NCBI RefSeq assembly: GCF_001758225.1
Contig: NZ_MAST01000014.1
Coordinates: 1-64,000 of the forward strand
From: Humibacillus sp. DSM 29435
Lineage (GTDB): Bacteria; Actinomycetota; Actinomycetes; Actinomycetales; Dermatophilaceae
Reading direction: 5' to 3'
Length of the DNA: 64,000 bases
In this document: positions 60,208 to 64,000 of the stretch, piece after piece
Position numbering within the stretch: the stretch's first letter is position 1
Layout of the letters: each line of letters begins with the position of its first letter
Position numbers and translations under genes: made by a program
The notes under the pieces: generated by a model
What the model saw: the letters and a program-made list of their open reading frames with translations, nothing else
What the model was told of the DNA's origin: nothing
Database searches by the model: none

Positions 60208-62012
60208 GCTCGCTCACCGTGGCCGACCTGCGCCGCGTGCGCCCGGAGGTGCTCGAAGAGGTCGCCGGCGGGTTGCGGCGCGAGCAGGCCCGGGTGCTCG
60301 AGGTGACCGCCGTGCTGCTCGTCGCCCGCGTCGCCCGGCTTTCGTGGGTCGGCGCAGCCGCCGACGCGGCGGGCGCCCGCTACCTCGGGCTGTCCGGTCG
60401 GCTCGGCCGTCTCGTCTTCAGACTCGGTGCGAGCGTGGATGCCCTGGAGTCTGCGGCGCCGCGCCTGCGTTCGGCCTTGGCCCTGCTCTTTCGCGCCGGC
60501 CGCAGGGCTGAAGAGGAAGGCGCCTGGGTCGACGAGTGGGGCAGTGTGCGGGTTCTGCCGAGGGCGGCTGACCCCGACGTCGTCGCAGCGGCCCTGCAGG
60601 CCCGTAGGGAGGCCCTGATGCGAGCGGAGGTCGAAGCCTTCGTGTGTCGCGCCCAGACCGTGGCTCACGACGCTGACGACGATTTGGCGCGGTCCCTCCT
60701 GGCGGCGGCCCGTGGAGTCGCTGACACCGGTCTGTCATCGGCGGGTACGGCTCCTCCACCACCAACGCTGTCGGGCGGGCTGACCCCGTTCGCCACGCAG
60801 GCCTGGTGGTCGAGCCTGAGCCCCGACCAGCGGCGACAGGTGCTGCGAGACCATCCGGAGTGGGTGGGGCCTCACGACGGCATCCCTGCTGCCGACCGGC
60901 ACGCCGCCAACCTCGTGCTGCTCAGCCGTCTCGAGCGGCAGGCCCGCGCCCGGTACGACGCAGTGGCGACCGGGTGGGCCGCGCCCGACAGCATCGGGCT
61001 CACCGCCGCCAGCAACCGCCTCGCCGACCTGCGGGCGGTTCGCGAGGTGTTGGGCTGTCGCGACGGCGGTGCGCGAACGTTGCTCATGGTCGACGGGTCA
61101 GGTGAGCTGCTCGAAGCGGCGGTGGCCGTCGGCGACGTCGACCGGGCCGGGCACGTCGCCACCTATGTCGGCGGTCTGTCGACGACCGTCAGAGGTGACC
61201 TGCTGCGCTACGACAGCATCTTCGCCCGGATGCGGGCCGAGGCGTCGCGCGTCGGTGACGACGACGACGACCTCGCGATCGTCACGTGGCTGGGCTACCC
61301 GGCCCCGCAGAACACGAGCATCGGCGTGCCGGGAGCCAGCGTGTTCACCAGCTCGAGGGCGGAGAGCTACGCCGCCGAGCTGGCGGCCTTCACCAACGGT
61401 GTGGCAGCCTCCCGTGACCGCTACGTGCACCAGACCGTCTGGGCCCACTCCTACGGCTCGGTGCTCGCAGGCTTCGCCTTGCTGCAGCCGCATTCGATCG
61501 ATGACGTCGTGATGTTCGGGTCGCCGGGTGTGCCGTTCCGCTCCATCGAAGAAACCGCACTGAAGCGGGGCGGCCTGAACGTGTTGAGGGCTGACCTCGA
61601 CCCGGTGGCGACGGCCGGCCCGGTCGTGCATGACGTCGAGGCCGAGAACGTGGCTGGGTCGATCTGGCTGTCGACCGCGGCGAGCAAGGATGCCGTCAAC
61701 CGCTGGGGCGCGTCGTCGGGACACAGCGGGTATCTCGATGCCGGTTCGACGAGCGAACGCAACCTGCTCGCGGTGGCCCTGGCGCGGCCCGACCGCGCGG
61801 TGGCCGCGAGCACGCGCGAGCGCACCTCCCACTTCAGCGCCGATCGGGTGGGGTCGTGGTTCGCTCGCGCCGCGAAGGGCATGCCGTGGGGGTCACCGTG
61901 GGGGTCACCGTGGGGGTCACCGTGGGGGTCACCGTTCGGCGCGCCGGTACGCCGCGCGTGGGCCCCGTTCCCGCCCGCGTCCGGTCAGCTCGACCCGACA
62001 CCCCCGTCGTGA
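60204..62012 (+). CDS. alpha/beta hydrolase, DUF1023 family, with helical N-terminal domain
   Basis: This protein of about 602 residues has a helical N-terminal part (1-200, LRRVRPEVLEEVAGGLRREQ and similar) of type VII-effector style, followed by the DUF1023 hydrolase. ATYVGGLSTTV and LAIVTWLGYPAPQ are visible, as is the nucleophile elbow AHSYGS in TVWAHSYGSVLAGF. Then come DDVVMFGSPGVP, an Asp in LRADLDPVA, and the catalytic His in SGHSGYLD. The C-terminus carries PWGS four times (12-bp repeats near 61880-61935). No signal peptide. The substrate is unknown. With the preceding small protein it forms a two-gene unit set between the LysM gene and nrdR. Confidence 0.85.
   Translation: MSSLTVADLRRVRPEVLEEVAGGLRREQARVLEVTAVLLVARVARLSWVGAAADAAGARYLGLSGRLGRLVFRLGASVDALESAAPRLRSALALLFRAGRRAEEEGAWVDEWGSVRVLPRAADPDVVAAALQARREALMRAEVEAFVCRAQTVAHDADDDLARSLLAAARGVADTGLSSAGTAPPPPTLSGGLTPFATQAWWSSLSPDQRRQVLRDHPEWVGPHDGIPAADRHAANLVLLSRLERQARARYDAVATGWAAPDSIGLTAASNRLADLRAVREVLGCRDGGARTLLMVDGSGELLEAAVAVGDVDRAGHVATYVGGLSTTVRGDLLRYDSIFARMRAEASRVGDDDDDLAIVTWLGYPAPQNTSIGVPGASVFTSSRAESYAAELAAFTNGVAASRDRYVHQTVWAHSYGSVLAGFALLQPHSIDDVVMFGSPGVPFRSIEETALKRGGLNVLRADLDPVATAGPVVHDVEAENVAGSIWLSTAASKDAVNRWGASSGHSGYLDAGSTSERNLLAVALARPDRAVAASTRERTSHFSADRVGSWFARAAKGMPWGSPWGSPWGSPWGSPFGAPVRRAWAPFPPASGQLDPTPPS
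61880..61935 (+). repeat. 12-bp in-frame repeats (PWGS) at the hydrolase C-terminus
   Basis: Four copies of CCGTGGGGGTCA encode Pro-Trp-Gly-Ser, followed by a degenerate fifth. The number of copies is likely to vary between strains because the unit is exactly repeated. Confidence 0.85.
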
Positions 62013-62342
62013 ACCATGGTTCTGCGATGTTTGTGCACGTCAGCGGGTCGACACGCCGAGCGGCGTGGGTTGCCCTTGCGGTCGGGGTGGCACCGTGCCT
62101 ACAGTTACCCCTACATCTAGTAGTTACATCACTGTAAGTCGTCCACATGTAGTCCCCAGGCAGATGGGACTTACCCACAGGACATCCCCAGATCGTCCCC
62201 AGCCTCATCCCCAAGCCCGGCTCCGCGCCGGGCCTCGGGCGGGTGGTTGAGCGGCATACGGGGTGGCCTGTCGGTGTTGAACGGGTGGCGAGCAGACGTG
62301 GGCCACCGAGGTGCTCGTTCTCAGGGAAGGAAGGTGGCAGCC
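62013..62342 (+). promoter_or_regulatory. nrdR-nrdJ promoter region with candidate NrdR boxes
   Basis: This 330-bp gap holds a strong promoter, TTGCGG (62076-62081), 18 bp, TACAGT (62100-62105). Just after it are two related elements: CTACATCTAGTAG (62111-62123) and, in reverse orientation, CTACATGTGG (62144-62153). They are centred about 31 bp apart, the three-turn spacing of paired NrdR boxes, and would overlap the transcription start near 62112. TCGTCCACA (62139-62147) and TTACCCACA (62172-62180) each differ by one base from DnaA boxes. Confidence 0.6.
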
Positions 62343-62843
62343 GTGCACTGTCCGTTCTGCCGGTACACCGACTCGCGGGTCATCGACTCGCGCACCACCG
62401 ACGACGGTACGGCGATCCGTCGGCGTCGTCAGTGCCCCGAGTGCAACCGTCGGTTCACCACGCTCGAGACCTCGAGCCTCAGCGTCATCAAACGATCGGG
62501 GGCGGGCGAGCCGTTCAGCCGGGCGAAGGTGCTGTCGGGAGTGCGCAAGGCTTGTCAGGGTCGACCGGTCACCGAGGACGACCTCGCTCTGCTCGCCCAA
62601 CGGGTCGAGGAGTCCATCCGAGGCCAGGGCAACGCCGAGATCGAGGCGCACGAGGTCGGGATGGCGGTGCTCGAGCCGCTTCGCGAGCTCGACGAGGTGG
62701 CCTACCTGAGGTTCGCCAGCGTCTATCAGGCGTGGGGCAGCCTCGAGGACTTCGAGGGGGCCATCGCGGTACTGCGCGCGGAGCGCGATGCGGTCGGCCA
62801 GGAACCACCGATCAGAGAGACCAAGCTGCACAGCCAGCAGTGA
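62343..62843 (+). CDS. nrdR: transcriptional repressor NrdR
   Basis: This 166-residue repressor of ribonucleotide reductase genes senses ATP and dATP. It has the zinc ribbon C3, C6, C31, C34 ([29 protein letters not shown]) and an ATP-cone at about 49-139 ([20 protein letters not shown]). The GTG start has AAGGAAGG upstream. nrdJ follows 98 bp downstream on the same strand. The upstream box pair suggests autoregulation. Confidence 0.96.
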   Translation: MHCPFCRYTDSRVIDSRTTDDGTAIRRRRQCPECNRRFTTLETSSLSVIKRSGAGEPFSRAKVLSGVRKACQGRPVTEDDLALLAQRVEESIRGQGNAEIEAHEVGMAVLEPLRELDEVAYLRFASVYQAWGSLEDFEGAIAVLRAERDAVGQEPPIRETKLHSQQ

Positions 62844-62941
62844 ACGACTCGGGCGCCACTGTCACCGCTGACAGCGACACTCGAGGTAGGGCCATCACAC
62901 ACGTACGACTGGAAGCACCACGGTCAGGGAGGCCGCAGACA

Positions 62942-64000
62942 ATGACGGAGATCGGTAACCGGAGCCCGCGCACGAAGGCAGCCACGGGTGGCGCCGCGAA
63001 GAAGGGCGTTCACATCGAGCGCATCTACACCACGCCTGGCGTGCACCCCTACGACGAGGTGAAGTGGGAAAAGCGCGATGTCGTTCAGCAGAACTGGAAG
63101 ACCGGCGAGACGATCTTCGAGCAGCGCGGTGTCGAGTACCCCGACTTCTGGTCGGTCAACGCGAGCACCATCGTCACCACGAAGTACTTCCGTGGCGCCC
63201 TGGGCACCCCCAAGCGCGAGAGCAGCCTCAAGCAGCTGATCGACCGGGTCGTGCTCACCTACGGCGCGGCCGGCAAGGCCAACGGCTACTTCGCCACCCC
63301 CGATGACGCTGAGGTCTTCGAGCACGAGCTGACCCACGCCCTGCTGCACCAGGTGTTCTCGTTCAACTCACCGGTGTGGTTCAACGTGGGCACGTCCAGT
63401 CCGCAGCAGGTGTCGGCGTGCTTCATCCTCGCCGTCGACGACTCGATGGACTCGATCCTCAACTGGTACAAGGAAGAGGGCAAGATCTTCCAGGGCGGTT
63501 CGGGCGCCGGCCTGAACCTCTCGCGCATCCGCAGCTCGAAGGAGCTGCTCAGCAGCGGCGGAACGGCCTCGGGGCCGGTGTCGTTCATGCGCGGCGCCGA
63601 CGCGTCTGCCGGCACCATCAAGAGCGGTGGCGCCACGCGCCGTGCCGCCAAGATGGTCGTGCTCGACGTCGACCACCCCGACATCGAGGAGTTCGTCGAG
63701 ACCAAGGCGAACGAGGAGAACAAGATCCGCGCCCTGCGCGACGCCGGGTTCGACATGGACCTCGGCGGCAAGGACATCGTCTCGGTGCAGTACCAGAACG
63801 CCAACAACTCGGTGCGAGTCAACGACGAGTTCATGAAGGCGGTCGAGAGCGGTACCGAGTTCGGGCTGCGTTCACGCCTTGACAACTCCGTCATCGAGAC
63901 TGTCGACGCTCGGGCGCTGTTCACCAAGATCGCCAAGGCCGCGTGGGCCTGCGCCGACCCAGGCATCCAGTACGACGACACGATCAACGACTGGCACACC
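62942..64000 (+). CDS. nrdJ: adenosylcobalamin-dependent (class II) ribonucleotide reductase, 5' part
   Basis: The gene runs off the right edge; 353 codons are present. It begins MTEIGNRSPRTKAATGG and has VQQNWKTGETIFEQRGVEYP, the active-site region FNSPVWFNVG, SACFILAVDDSMDSILNWYK, FQGGSGAGLNLSRIRS, and GGATRRAAKMVVLDVDHPDI, all features of the large actinobacterial NrdJ. It reduces ribonucleoside diphosphates to deoxy forms with a B12-generated thiyl radical. GGGAGG lies 9 nt before the ATG. The C-terminal catalytic Cys pair and B12 regions are outside the window. Confidence 0.95.
   Translation, partial: MTEIGNRSPRTKAATGGAAKKGVHIERIYTTPGVHPYDEVKWEKRDVVQQNWKTGETIFEQRGVEYPDFWSVNASTIVTTKYFRGALGTPKRESSLKQLIDRVVLTYGAAGKANGYFATPDDAEVFEHELTHALLHQVFSFNSPVWFNVGTSSPQQVSACFILAVDDSMDSILNWYKEEGKIFQGGSGAGLNLSRIRSSKELLSSGGTASGPVSFMRGADASAGTIKSGGATRRAAKMVVLDVDHPDIEEFVETKANEENKIRALRDAGFDMDLGGKDIVSVQYQNANNSVRVNDEFMKAVESGTEFGLRSRLDNSVIETVDARALFTKIAKAAWACADPGIQYDDTINDWHT

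Noticed and set aside
62139-62180. Origin-like DnaA box cluster upstream of nrdR
   Set aside because: Only two one-mismatch sites are present; at most they could regulate nrdRJ.

Overview
The window is 64 kb of very GC-rich chromosomal DNA (about 70% G+C) from an actinobacterium. Gene order suggests Micrococcales, probably an Intrasporangiaceae/Dermatophilaceae-type organism. Diagnostic blocks are rne-rplU-rpmA-obgE...proB-proA...nadD-rsfS-phosphatase-tRNA-Ala, leuS-degV-plsY, comEA-comEC, and lexA / LysM protein / nrdR-nrdJ. Codon use and base composition look native throughout. Many genes appear leaderless, with a TANNNT -10 hexamer 6-7 nt before the start codon. No rRNA, CRISPR array, prophage or complete insertion sequence was seen.

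Layout. 1-3.9 kb: a 51-bp tandem repeat at the left edge, a DUF2207-like membrane protein, a PlsC-type acyltransferase that overlaps a convergent membrane protein, and a TIGR03936/DUF2344 protein. 4-10.3 kb: RNase E/G, ribosomal proteins L21 and L27, and the GTPase Obg. 10.4-16.4 kb: a LytS/LytTR-type two-component system followed by two tandem DUF485-plus-symporter cassettes, probably for acetate, pyruvate or another monocarboxylate. 16.5-19 kb: proline biosynthesis (proB, proA). 19-25.4 kb: a methyltransferase, a glycosyltransferase, a Ser/Thr kinase, a secreted von Willebrand A protein and an XRE-type regulator with twin palindromes in the divergent promoter. 25.4-27.7 kb: nadD, rsfS, a phosphatase and tRNA-Ala(GGC). 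27.8-29.6 kb: a DUF222-HNH nuclease with palindromic repeats upstream.

29.7-34 kb: a two-gene operon of a membrane CHAT protease with an extracellular CBM9-like domain, followed by a C14 caspase-like protease. This is the best candidate for an undescribed system. 34-34.8 kb: a guanidine-III riboswitch ahead of a paired SMR guanidinium exporter. 34.7-39.7 kb: a DMT permease, a hotdog thioesterase, a sigma factor, a second Ser/Thr kinase, a lipoprotein and a YhhN protein. 39.7-44.5 kb: leuS behind a leader peptide with three consecutive Leu codons and an attenuator, then degV and plsY. 44.7-49 kb: purU, comEA and comEC. 49-56.5 kb, mostly minus strand: a PLP decarboxylase, a cupin, a DUF1295 protein, a cyclopropane synthase, gamma-glutamyltransferase, an AhpD-like protein and a LysR regulator. 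56.7-64 kb: a sirtuin, lexA with SOS boxes, a LysM cell-division-inhibitor candidate, a WXG100-like/DUF1023 pair, then nrdR and the 5' part of nrdJ.

Two patterns cut across the window. Short in-frame tandem repeats (9, 12, 15 or 18 bp) sit in the tails or linkers of at least ten unrelated genes. The heptamer GGATGCC/GGCATCC is strongly over-represented while its GGACGCC counterpart is scarce. All functional calls come from reading motifs by eye; no database search was run.
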